Source: Bacteroidetes bacterium UBA7368
Lineage (GTDB): Bacteria; Bacteroidota; Rhodothermia; Rhodothermales; UBA10348
Assembly (NCBI GenBank): GCA_002469915.1
Contig: DKOG01000225.1
Location: 1-21,657, forward strand
Reading direction: 5' to 3'
Length of the DNA stretch: 21,657 nt
Shown: piece after piece, positions 1 through 7,078 of the stretch
Position numbering within the stretch: the stretch's first letter is position 1
How the letters are laid out: every line of letters starts with the position of its first letter
The notes under the pieces: model-generated
What the model was told of the DNA's origin: nothing
The model's input: the letters and a program-made list of their open reading frames with translations, nothing else
Databases searched by the model: none
Program-made: the position numbers and the translations under genes

Positions 1-496
1 CAACGGGGAGCTGTACAACGGTAGCTCCTCGACCAAATCGATCTTGAATCTGTTCGACTAGATCTCTAAAGTCTGTGTTTTCCTTATCGAGTTGATTGAG
101 TACAAACATGGAGGGTGTGCTTTCCTTTACAGCAGCACGCCAAGCAAGCTCAGTACCCACCTGAACACCTTCAGAGGCGTTGATAACGAACAATGCCGAA
201 TCAACCACATGAAGGGACGCCGCTACTTCTCCGGTAAAATCCGGATATCCTGGCGTATCGATTACATTAAGCTTATTCCCCTGGTATTCTACATGCAAAA
301 GCGAGGCAAAAACCGACATGCCGCGCTCTTTTTCACTAGGGTGATAGTCACTGATTGTGTTGCCTTCTTCGATCGTTCCCATGCGCTTGATGGCTCCCGT
401 GTCAAGCAGCATGGCTTCCGCAAGCATGGTCTTACCACTGCCCTGGTGTCCAACCAGTGCGACATTGCGAATATGATCAGCATCGTAAACCTTCAT
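1..496 (-). CDS. EF-G-like translation factor (EF-G2-type paralogue), 5' part only
   Basis: Translating the minus strand from the ATG at 496-494 gives 165 residues with no stop before the window edge, so only the N-terminal GTPase domain is present. It starts MKVYDADHIRNV and has a P-loop GHQGSGKT (residues 16-23), a G3 motif DTPG (80-83) and a G4-like NQLD (134-137). The overall pattern matches EF-G, in particular the second EF-G-like protein common in Bacteroidota. Differences from canonical EF-G are visible: the histidine of DTPGHVDF is Tyr84 (DTPGYPDF), the switch I RGITI is RGMSV (58-62), the second Thr after the P-loop Lys is Met24, and G4 is NQLD instead of NKxD. An AGGGG ribosome binding site lies 8 nt before the ATG. 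The family is clear; impaired GTP hydrolysis is an inference. It is divergent from tsaB. Confidence 0.9.
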   Translation of the reverse strand, partial: MKVYDADHIRNVALVGHQGSGKTMLAEAMLLDTGAIKRMGTIEEGNTISDYHPSEKERGMSVFASLLHVEYQGNKLNVIDTPGYPDFTGEVAASLHVVDSALFVINASEGVQVGTELAWRAAVKESTPSMFVLNQLDKENTDFRDLVEQIQDRFGRGATVVQLPV

Positions 497-576
497 CGTG
501 TGCCCCTATATTATGTCATCTATAAATTCCCGGGGCAGCACCCAAAACCGCTACCCAAAGCAAATTCAGGGCTGAT

Positions 577-604
577 AAGATAACCCTATGACCCCAATTG
601 TCAA
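577..604 (-). promoter_or_regulatory. sigma70-like promoter for the EF-G-like gene
   Basis: Read on the minus strand, a perfect TTGACA (599-604) is followed after 16 nt by TATCTT (577-582), a 4/6 match to the -10 box. Transcription would start near 570, giving a leader of about 70 nt before the ATG at 496. A 9-bp direct repeat AACCCTATG (plus strand, 582-590 and 613-621; 31 bp apart) brackets the -35 box. The promoter call is by consensus only. Confidence 0.45.
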
Positions 605-741
605 CCCGTAAAAACCCTATGCCTGCTGCCTGAGAATCTCCCCCTTTTTGAGTGAGATGTCGAGATCTAACCGTCTAAAGTCTTTCTATATCGAAACAAA
701 GCCCGCTGCTTTGAATACGCCGCGTCACTAGCTCACTTTTC

Positions 742-1446
742 ATGACAACTATTTTAGCCATAGATACCGTATCCGATCTTTGCAGCGCAACGCTGTGGAG
801 TCAGAGCGATGCATTCCCAACCGCTTATCGGGAGTCATCTGAAAAACGATCGCATGCACGGCTTTTAGCTCCTTTTTGTAAAGAGCTGATGGAAGAAACG
901 GGGGTTCGGCCTGATGGTATCGCCTTAGTGGCCGGTCCGGGTTCGTATACCGGTCTAAGAATCGGCGCCTCCACCGCAAAGGGTTTAGCCTTTGCAATGG
1001 ATATCCCGCTACTTGCTATCTCAACGTTGCATTACTTAGCTCATGCAGCACGCTCGAAAGTAAAGTCCAAAATCTGTATCGCACTCACTCCTGCAAGACA
1101 AACCGAGGTGTTTGCCGCTGTATTTCAGATGAGAGATGATGAGCTGGTCCGCGTTTGTCCGGATCAATCCGTGGACGTGTCTGAACTACTTACGTTGGTT
1201 GCTGACCCAACTACATCGATCTCGTACGTTTCGGATAGCCTGACTCTTCTGGACGCAACTCGTGAAATCTATCCAGATATCGCTTTACACCTCGTTTCAC
1301 ACGATGCTCGTCACCTGAAAGACTTACTGAAGAATCGTATGGACGATTTTCGCGTACAAGAACTTCATTCCTTCGAACCGTCTTATCTTAAGGAGTTCGT
1401 CGCCAAGAAGGCAACTCGCACTATTTTTGAGCGATTGCCCTTTTAA
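742..1446 (+). CDS. tsaB: tRNA threonylcarbamoyladenosine biosynthesis protein TsaB
   Basis: This 234-residue protein is an inactive-kinase-fold partner of TsaD in the complex that puts the threonylcarbamoyl group on A37 of ANN-decoding tRNAs (t6A). It opens with the ASKHA phosphate-1 strand ILAIDTVSDLCSATL (residues 4-18) and has the diagnostic TsaB segment AGPGSYTGLRIG (64-75) followed by ASTAKGLAFA. Length is normal for the family. The ATG at 742 fits the usual start a few residues before the first strand; no strong Shine-Dalgarno is visible. accD follows 45 nt downstream on the same strand, so the two are probably cotranscribed. A Sua5-type gene for the first step of the same pathway lies at 16719-17663. 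Confidence 0.93.
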   Translation: MTTILAIDTVSDLCSATLWSQSDAFPTAYRESSEKRSHARLLAPFCKELMEETGVRPDGIALVAGPGSYTGLRIGASTAKGLAFAMDIPLLAISTLHYLAHAARSKVKSKICIALTPARQTEVFAAVFQMRDDELVRVCPDQSVDVSELLTLVADPTTSISYVSDSLTLLDATREIYPDIALHLVSHDARHLKDLLKNRMDDFRVQELHSFEPSYLKEFVAKKATRTIFERLPF

Positions 1447-1491
1447 GGACGAAAGTCGAATCACTGCACCCAATTTATTAAGCAAGATTGT

Positions 1492-2334
1492 ATGGCTTGG
1501 TTTAAACGCACAACCGCTGGAATAAAAACCAAGCGGAACCAGCAAAACGAAGTTCCAGAAGGCCAATGGGTCAAATGTGTTGGCTGTACCGAGACAGTGA
1601 ACCGACGAGAGCTAGAAAAGCAGGATCTGGTATGCCCAAAATGTGGCTATCACTTCAAGATGAGTAGCATGGGCTACTTCGAATTACTGTTTGACGGTGA
1701 TTTTGAGGTTTTTGACGACAATCTCGTTGCAGTGGACCCCCTTAAGTTCAGCGATCGAAAAGCGTACAGTGACCGTCTTGTCGCAACGCGGGAAAAAACA
1801 GGGATGAACGATGCTGCCAAAGCTGCAGTCGGAGAAGTCAGTGGACATTCTATCTCTGTCAGCGCCATGGATTTTTCCTTTATTGGAGGATCGATGGGTT
1901 CAGTTGTGGGGGAGGTTATTGCCAGATCTATCAAACGTGGCTATGAACGCGACATTCCAGCCATGGTAATCGCCCAAAGCGGAGGTGCACGCATGATGGA
2001 AGGCGCATTAAGTTTGATGCAAATGGCCAAAACCAGTGCACACTTAACTAAGCTTTCGGAAGCGGGACTGCCGTTCTTTGTGCTCCTTACCAATCCCACA
2101 ACGGGAGGCGTCACGGCATCTTTTGCGATGCTTGGCGACTTTCACCTCGCCGAACCTGGCGCTTTGATCGGATTCGCCGGTCCACGCGTAATTCGGGAAA
2201 CAATGGGACAAGATCTCCCAGAAGGATTCCAAACATCCGAATTTCTGAAAGAGAAGGGATTTGTAGATCTAATCGTGGATCGTAGAAGCCTGAAAGCCGA
2301 ACTATCCCATTTGTTGAGCTTGATCAACGAATAG
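1492..2334 (+). CDS. accD: Acetyl-CoA carboxylase carboxyltransferase subunit beta
   Basis: AccD pairs with AccA to move the carboxyl group from biotin-BCCP to acetyl-CoA, giving malonyl-CoA for fatty acid synthesis in the cytoplasm. The 280-residue protein starts MAWFKR, typical of the family. It has the N-terminal zinc ribbon with Cys29, Cys32, Cys48 and Cys51 (C-X2-C-X15-C-X2-C). The crotonase-fold carboxyltransferase core follows, with SGGARMMEG (163-171), NPTTGGVTASFA (201-212) and GFAGPRVI (227-234). Nothing is missing and length is usual. It is probably in an operon with tsaB 45 nt upstream. A strong hairpin terminator begins about 30 nt after the stop. No clear Shine-Dalgarno is seen. 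Confidence 0.97.
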   Translation: MAWFKRTTAGIKTKRNQQNEVPEGQWVKCVGCTETVNRRELEKQDLVCPKCGYHFKMSSMGYFELLFDGDFEVFDDNLVAVDPLKFSDRKAYSDRLVATREKTGMNDAAKAAVGEVSGHSISVSAMDFSFIGGSMGSVVGEVIARSIKRGYERDIPAMVIAQSGGARMMEGALSLMQMAKTSAHLTKLSEAGLPFFVLLTNPTTGGVTASFAMLGDFHLAEPGALIGFAGPRVIRETMGQDLPEGFQTSEFLKEKGFVDLIVDRRSLKAELSHLLSLINE

Positions 2335-2364
2335 ATTCAACTAGGTCTTCTTTCCGATAGGGAC

Positions 2365-2403
2365 AAAAAAATCGTCCGGCGCACCCACTTCGCCGGACGA
2401 TTT
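2365..2403 (+). terminator. Rho-independent terminator after accD, possibly bidirectional
   Basis: ATCGTCCGGCG (2371-2381) pairs perfectly with CGCCGGACGAT (2391-2401) around a 9-nt loop; two A-T pairs extend the stem to 13 bp. On the plus strand it is followed by TTTATATTT. On the minus strand it is followed by seven T (complement of 2365-2371), so it could stop transcription from either side. Its position about 30 nt after accD makes it the end of the tsaB-accD unit. Confidence 0.85.
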
Positions 2404-2423
2404 ATATTTAGCTACTACACTCT

Positions 2424-2536
2424 GGAATTCTCTTAGGGAACTCTCTGTCAGAGAGGCATTGAGTAGCTCTTTCGAAACAAGAATACTCCACAGAGAGGCC
2501 CTTCTCTAAGTTGGTTGGCTGAATCGTTCTGATTCC
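2424..2536 (+). other. Nested inverted repeats; candidate structured RNA of unknown family
   Basis: CTTAGGGAA (2432-2440) pairs with TTCTCTAAG (2502-2510). Inside, CTCTCTG (2441-2447) can pair either with CAGAGAG at 2449-2455 or with a second copy at 2491-2497; the distal pairing continues the outer stem, separated only by a 4-nt bulge. A further hairpin is formed by GAGTA/TACTC (2461-2465/2484-2488) continued by TCTT/AAGA. GGAAT (2424-2428) with ATTCC (2532-2536) may close the whole, and GAATC/GATTC (2521-2525/2531-2535) competes with it. The one irregular pair of the outer stem is G-U on the plus strand but A-C on the minus strand, which favours a plus-strand RNA. I recognise no Rfam family. 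It could instead be a DNA-level repeat or regulator site. Confidence 0.35.
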
Positions 2537-2544
2537 CCTTTGAG

Positions 2545-2575
2545 TCGACATTTTAAGCGCCGGATCGGCTATAAC
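2545..2575 (+). promoter_or_regulatory. Possible promoter for the SpoIID-domain gene
   Basis: TCGACA (2545-2550) and TATAAC (2570-2575) are separated by 19 nt, longer than optimal. Transcription would start near 2582, about 65 nt before the proposed TTG start at 2648. This is a weak call by consensus only. Confidence 0.25.
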
Positions 2576-2647
2576 CTCGGCGACTTAAATTAGCCTTATC
2601 GATTGTCGATACCCTTTGCAGAACCTAACCCATTCTGCAGGGAAGCA

Positions 2648-4180
2648 TTGAAAACGACACTTTTTACATCTGGACTTAAAAGCGCACTGCTCGTGTTGCT
2701 TTGCCTGTGCGCGGCTTGGCCTGCTCTGGCGTTCAATCGAATGACATCCGATGGTGTTCGATATGTGGATGAAGTGTCCGTTCGTGTACTTGGAAGCACT
2801 ACTCTCCCAAGTGTACGGATTGCACCGATCAGCGGCTCTTTTGTGGTACAATCTGAAAATGGTTCGTATTCCCGACGGACTGGACGCGAAGTCGTTATTA
2901 CAGCGATCGGTAATCAGGTAGAAATCAGCATTGATGACCGAAACGAGCGGTTGGCTTCGATTCGATTTCTACCCGAAGCGGGCTCCGCTCTATATCTGAA
3001 GACCCACAATAGCAATCACTCATATGCTGGTGAATTGGAAGTCCAGAGCACCTCGAAAGGACTACGCATACTGAATATTGTACCACTTGAGGATTATGTA
3101 GCCTCAGTCGTCGGCTCTGAATATGGACTAGACGATCTGGAAGGAGCAAAAGCGATGGCCGTTGTGGCGCGAACCTATGCCCTGTATGCACTCGAGAATG
3201 GAAAAGAACTGCGTGATCATGAAGGTTTCCAGGTTTATGGGGGCTTAAAACGCGCTACTCCAGCTGCAAGGCGGGCTGCGCAGCAGACCGCCGGACAGGT
3301 CCTTGAACACAAAGGGAATCTCATTGAAGCTGTTTACTCAGCTTCCAACGGTGGCAGAACGGCCTCAAACACGATAATATGGGGCAGTAAACCGCTTCCC
3401 TACCTAAAGTCTCGCAAGGATTCCTGGGATTCTAAATCGCCTTACGCTTCTTGGACATGGACCGTTAGCGAAAAGGAATTGCATCGAGCCCTGACGGCTT
3501 CGTTTGGTCTGAAGGTCAAGGATATACGCATCCTAGAAGAGGCAGGAGATGGTAGAATTGAGTCCGTGCGTCTTAAAGGAAATAAATCCTCGAAAGACGT
3601 AACGGGTACTGCTTTCCGGGCAGCAGTTGCCCGTCATTTTGGGTCTAAATCCCTGCGTAGCACATTATTCTCCGCGAATGAACGCCGAGGCACATATACC
3701 TTTAAAGGCAAGGGCTTTGGCCATGGTGTAGGCTTAAGTCAATGGGGCGCCCACTTTATGGCCCTGGACGGTAAATCCTTTTCTCAGATTCTCGACTTTT
3801 ATTATGCCGATACCCAATTGGATAACCGTTTTGGGGATGAATCATCGAGGCATGCTCGTATCGAGCTTCCCGTGTTGACGTCTCGCTCTTATTCGAAAGA
3901 AGCGAAGGGATCACCCCCTGTGCAAAGGGTATCGGGCGAAATGGAGACTCCTAAAGAAAAAAGATCTGTTTTTTCGAAAAAAATAACTCGGCAGAGAAAC
4001 AGACCGAAAACATCTGGAAACACGGCAAAAAGACCACTAAGCGTAAGAAATCGAAAGGATCAAAACGCTCTGGCTGGTAGAGTTACCTACTGCACACCTA
4101 TTCGTTTGTGGCGAACCGAGGGGAGCCCCTACCGTCTGGCGGATGTGCCAATTTTCAGCCAACGCAAAATAAGCCTCTAG
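2648..4180 (+). CDS. Secreted SpoIID/LytB-domain protein; C-terminus probably frameshifted
   Basis: SpoIID/LytB-domain proteins are peptidoglycan lytic enzymes or enhancers; SpoIID of Bacillus cuts denuded glycan strands. I prefer the TTG at 2648, which has GGGA about 7 nt upstream and gives a classic signal peptide (residues 1-28, ending PALA); the reading frame also permits a TTG start at 2603. Domain signatures are IVPLEDYVASVVGSEYG (about 144-160), YSASNGGRT (230-238), and GKGFGHGVGLSQWGA (354-368), which fits the family's most conserved stretch. After about residue 440 the sequence becomes basic and low in complexity and does not resemble the family. The frame shifted by -1 after the T6/A7 runs at 3969-3983 gives a Lys-rich tail ending KRSGW with stop at 4078-4080, a more natural end. 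The open frame as given runs into the convergent uup gene by 4 bp. Confidence 0.85.
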   Translation: MKTTLFTSGLKSALLVLLCLCAAWPALAFNRMTSDGVRYVDEVSVRVLGSTTLPSVRIAPISGSFVVQSENGSYSRRTGREVVITAIGNQVEISIDDRNERLASIRFLPEAGSALYLKTHNSNHSYAGELEVQSTSKGLRILNIVPLEDYVASVVGSEYGLDDLEGAKAMAVVARTYALYALENGKELRDHEGFQVYGGLKRATPAARRAAQQTAGQVLEHKGNLIEAVYSASNGGRTASNTIIWGSKPLPYLKSRKDSWDSKSPYASWTWTVSEKELHRALTASFGLKVKDIRILEEAGDGRIESVRLKGNKSSKDVTGTAFRAAVARHFGSKSLRSTLFSANERRGTYTFKGKGFGHGVGLSQWGAHFMALDGKSFSQILDFYYADTQLDNRFGDESSRHARIELPVLTSRSYSKEAKGSPPVQRVSGEMETPKEKRSVFSKKITRQRNRPKTSGNTAKRPLSVRNRKDQNALAGRVTYCTPIRLWRTEGSPYRLADVPIFSQRKISL

Positions 4181-6078
4181 CCATTCTCTTTATCGGCAAG
4201 CTCGGCCCATCGATCCATATCTGATTCAAGTTGACCGTTTAGGTCACCAAGCTCCTTGGATAGCTCTGAGATAGCATCAAAATCTACTGTGTTTTGAGAT
4301 AAGGCCTCTTCAATTTCTGCCTTCCGCAGTTCTCCTTGTTCAATCCGCTTCTCAACGTTGGACAGTTCCTGTTTTTCCTTGTAGGACAGCTTCTTGGACG
4401 TCTCATCCTTTTTTGATGCGCGTTTCGCCTTGCCTGATTTTGGGGTTGATGAGGCGGCATCCGCTTCTGCGGCTTCCTCTCGTTGCTTTATTTCCAAAAA
4501 TGCACTGTAATCCCCTGGATATTCCCGGATATGGCCTTTCCCTTCAAAACGAAGAATATGGTCTATTGTCCTATCCAGAAACCAGCGATCATGCGATACC
4601 ACGATCAAAACTCCTTCAAACGTATCTAAATACTCTTCCAGAGCCGCAAGCGTCGGAATATCTAGATCATTGGTCGGCTCATCCAGCAACAAAATATTAG
4701 GAGCCTCCATGAGCACCAGAGCGAGATCCAATCGTCTTCGCTCGCCACCCGATAGTTTGGCTACCGGAGTATACTGGACGGCCGGTGGAAACATGAAGCG
4801 CTCGAGCATCTGACTAGCCGATATCGTACTACCGTCGGCTGTTCGAACGTGTTCAGCAACCTCTTTGACCGTATCAATCACTCTGAGCGATTCATTGAGC
4901 GGTCGTCCTTCTTGGTCGAAATAGCCAATGACCGTCGTTGGACCGGCTTCGATAGAACCGGAATCAGGCTGAATTTGGCCCGAAATAAGCTTTAAAAACG
5001 TTGTTTTTCCAGTACCATTTTCGCCAATGATACCGAGCCGATCAGTTCGTGTGAGCAGTCGCGTAAAGTCTTTAACGAGCGTGACCCCGTCGTAAGATTT
5101 AGTCACTTTCTCCAACTCCAAGACTTTTTTACCCAAGCGTGTGGATGCCGCCGCAAGCTGAATCGTAGCGTCCCGACCCGATCTTCCACCCTCTTGTAAG
5201 GCCTGCGCCCGTTCTACCCGATACTTAGCTTTTGAGGTCCGCGCCTTGGGCCCTCTGCGCAGCCATTCTAACTCTCGTCGAGCCAAATTTCGGCGGGTTC
5301 GCTCCGTGGCCTCCGCCAGACGCTCTGCTTCTTCCTTCAACTCCAGATACCGAGTGTAGTTACCCTCGTACTTATTGACCCCTCCTGGCTCCACTTCCAA
5401 CATTCGGTTGGTGACTCGATCCAGAAAATACCGATCATGGGTTACGAGCAGTAGTGCGCCCGGATACCGAGAGAGATAGACTTCAAGCCAGGCAATCGTT
5501 TCGGTGTCAAGATGGTTAGTAGGCTCATCGAGCAACAGCAAATCGGGTTGAATGACTAGAGCGCGGGCCATAGCCACACGCTTGCGTTGACCACCAGATA
5601 ACGTCCCAACCCGAGCGTTCATGTCTTTGAGACCCAAGCGATCCAGAACGGCCCGTGCACTAGCCTCCCGATCCCATCCCCCAGTAACATCTAACTGATG
5701 ACTCAACTCAGAAACCCGGTCCAGCAATTTTTCGTCGATCTCCTCCCCCGTCGTCAACGCAAATGAGGCCTCCTCATAATCATGCAGCAGCCTCAATGTG
5801 GGGTCTCCTTTATCAAAAACAGCGTCCAAAATAGACTGATCAGGCTCGAAATCAGGATTTTGGGGTAGATAGGCTACTCGGGCTGACTTTGAAATCATCA
5901 ACCTACCGCCATCGGAAACCTCCGCGCCAGCAATAATGCGCATTAACGTGGTTTTTCCGGAACCGTTAGCTCCGATCAATCCCATGCGTTCATTGTGTTC
6001 CAGCCCGAAGGTCACATCGCTGAGCAGTGGCTTCACACCAAAGCTTTTGTGCAGTCCTTCAATGTTGAGAATGTTCAT
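4177..6078 (-). CDS. uup: ABC-F family ATPase, Uup-like
   Basis: ABC-F proteins are soluble twin-ATPase proteins that bind the ribosomal E site; Uup has also been tied to transposon excision and DNA junctions. The 633 residues (E. coli Uup is of similar length) contain two ABC domains. The first has Walker A GANGSGKT (36-43), signature LSGGQ (160-164) and Walker B LLLLDEPTNHLD (180-191). The second has GENGTGKT (352-359), LSGGE (442-446) and LLLDEPTNDLD. The linker (about 240-300) carries the Uup-like RRELEWLRRGPKARTSKAK stretch. The last 100 residues are a Lys/Glu-rich coiled coil, as in Uup. There are no membrane segments. AAAGG lies about 8-10 nt before the ATG. The gene is convergent with the SpoIID-domain gene. 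The ABC-F class is certain; the Uup assignment over another subclass is likely. Confidence 0.9.
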   Translation of the reverse strand: MNILNIEGLHKSFGVKPLLSDVTFGLEHNERMGLIGANGSGKTTLMRIIAGAEVSDGGRLMISKSARVAYLPQNPDFEPDQSILDAVFDKGDPTLRLLHDYEEASFALTTGEEIDEKLLDRVSELSHQLDVTGGWDREASARAVLDRLGLKDMNARVGTLSGGQRKRVAMARALVIQPDLLLLDEPTNHLDTETIAWLEVYLSRYPGALLLVTHDRYFLDRVTNRMLEVEPGGVNKYEGNYTRYLELKEEAERLAEATERTRRNLARRELEWLRRGPKARTSKAKYRVERAQALQEGGRSGRDATIQLAAASTRLGKKVLELEKVTKSYDGVTLVKDFTRLLTRTDRLGIIGENGTGKTTFLKLISGQIQPDSGSIEAGPTTVIGYFDQEGRPLNESLRVIDTVKEVAEHVRTADGSTISASQMLERFMFPPAVQYTPVAKLSGGERRRLDLALVLMEAPNILLLDEPTNDLDIPTLAALEEYLDTFEGVLIVVSHDRWFLDRTIDHILRFEGKGHIREYPGDYSAFLEIKQREEAAEADAASSTPKSGKAKRASKKDETSKKLSYKEKQELSNVEKRIEQGELRKAEIEEALSQNTVDFDAISELSKELGDLNGQLESDMDRWAELADKENG

Positions 6079-6134
6079 AGGGCGCCTTTATGAGTCGGAA
6101 CTGGAACGGCGATAAGATACCTATTCGAGAACGA

Positions 6135-6206
6135 GCGTAAGAGGAATTGGAGTCAAGAATGAGCGTACCTTCTACCTAAACAGTTCGTAAGGCTCATATC
6201 TTACGC
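6135..6206. repeat. Nested imperfect inverted repeat between uup and the VanZ-like gene
   Basis: GCGTAAGA (6135-6142) is the exact complement of TCTTACGC (6199-6206). Inside lie ATGAG/CTCAT (6159-6163/6193-6197) and CCTT/AAGG (6168-6171/6189-6192), so the strand can fold into one long interrupted hairpin. GAGCGTA also occurs twice as a direct repeat (6133-6139, 6161-6167). The region between the divergent genes (6079-6285) must hold both promoters; no convincing -35/-10 pair was found. Confidence 0.4.
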
Positions 6207-6285
6207 CTAGCATATTCCTCTCTTAGTTGTCGTGTTTTTCCTGGTCGTACGAGTTACTATTTGGCACACAAGTCTTCTGGATTAG

Positions 6286-6684
6286 ATGTCTACATCTCCT
6301 GTTCAATATTCAACTCATGATCGCAATGCACCCTACTGGGCCGCTACCTTAATCATTTTGGGTACACTGGGCCTTTTAGCTGATTTTGCAATCAATACGC
6401 CGTTTTGGAATGGATATATTCTCGATATGACGGGTCCGGCGTGGCACTACATTCTGGTACGAGGACTCTTTACCACAAAAAAAGACAATCGCTGGACTCG
6501 CCTTTTTACGCCCATCCACACCTTTATCCTGTTCGTTTTAGTTTGCTTTAGTATCGAGGGCATCCAATACCTCGAGTGGTATGACTCCACATTCGACCCC
6601 ATGGATTTTCTAGCGTATATCTCTATTCTAACGCCATTGTTTGTGATCGACCTTTTTTTTCAAGAAAAGCCAAACGTGATCTGA
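6286..6684 (+). CDS. Small VanZ-like integral membrane protein, function unknown
   Basis: This is a 132-residue hydrophobic protein with about four membrane segments (near 18-36, 48-62, 74-92 and 107-125). The third to fourth helix region SIEGIQYLEWYDSTFDPMD (89-107) has the E-x2-Q and spaced acidic residues that recall the VanZ-like superfamily, where such residues are conserved but the activity is poorly defined. I do not recognise a specific orthologue. It begins a plus-strand run with the cupin gene 22 nt downstream. The coding sequence contains an 8-T run near its end (6653-6660), a potential slippage site. The ATG at 6286 is the natural start; no strong ribosome binding site is seen. 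Confidence 0.7.
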   Translation: MSTSPVQYSTHDRNAPYWAATLIILGTLGLLADFAINTPFWNGYILDMTGPAWHYILVRGLFTTKKDNRWTRLFTPIHTFILFVLVCFSIEGIQYLEWYDSTFDPMDFLAYISILTPLFVIDLFFQEKPNVI

Positions 6685-6706
6685 TCATAGGATTTACTAC
6701 AACAAC

Positions 6707-7075
6707 ATGCAGACGAACCTACCGCTGAACTTTAAAGACAAACTTGATCAATTCACTGAACAGTGGAGTCCAAAAGTAATCGCCGAGATGAACGACTACC
6801 AGTTCAAGTTAGCCAAGCTTCAAGGTGAGTTTGTTTGGCATAACCATCCTGAAACGGATGAAACCTTTATCGTTCTGCATGGCAAAATGACCATCTTATT
6901 TAGAGATAACTCAATCGATCTTAACGCAGGTGAAATGTTTGTCGTGCCCAAAGGAGTTGAACACAAACCCGTAGCCAAACAGGAATGTCATATTCTGCTT
7001 GTTGAACCCAGAGGCGTCACCAATACAGGTCAGACATCGAGTAATCTTACTGCTGAAAATGATATCTGGATATGA
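6707..7075 (+). CDS. Small single-domain cupin protein
   Basis: This 122-residue cytoplasmic cupin has both canonical motifs. Motif 1 is in GEFVWHNHPETDETFIVLHG (40-59) with metal ligands His45, His47 and Glu52. Motif 2 is GEMFVVPKGVEHKP (75-88) with His86. A 3-His/1-Glu site of this kind usually binds Fe, Mn, Ni or Zn. Cupins of this size belong to the mannose-6-phosphate-isomerase-like group (COG0662), which includes isomerases, dioxygenases and binding proteins, so the substrate cannot be told from sequence. Its stop is 3 nt before the ATG of the ceramidase-like gene, which implies translational coupling. Confidence 0.85.
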   Translation: MQTNLPLNFKDKLDQFTEQWSPKVIAEMNDYQFKLAKLQGEFVWHNHPETDETFIVLHGKMTILFRDNSIDLNAGEMFVVPKGVEHKPVAKQECHILLVEPRGVTNTGQTSSNLTAENDIWI

Positions 7076-7078
7076 CCC

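Noticed and set aside
92..583. Plus-strand open frame of 163 codons at the left edge
   Set aside because: It is antisense to the EF-G-like gene, whose minus-strand translation carries clear GTPase motifs; the plus-strand product has no recognisable domain.
2365..2510. A minus-strand small RNA gene ending at the T7 side of the 2371-2401 hairpin
   Set aside because: Possible, but the structured element upstream has an A-C mismatch on that strand where the plus strand has G-U, and no clear minus-strand promoter was found; the plus-strand reading is preferred.
2603..2647. Earlier TTG start of the SpoIID-domain gene
   Set aside because: It adds 15 residues in front of a standard signal peptide and has no ribosome binding site; the TTG at 2648 has GGGA at good distance. 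Not excluded.
6653..6660. T8 run in the VanZ-like gene as a phase-variation switch
   Set aside because: It lies only a few codons before the stop, so slippage would change little, and a run of eight is not exceptional.
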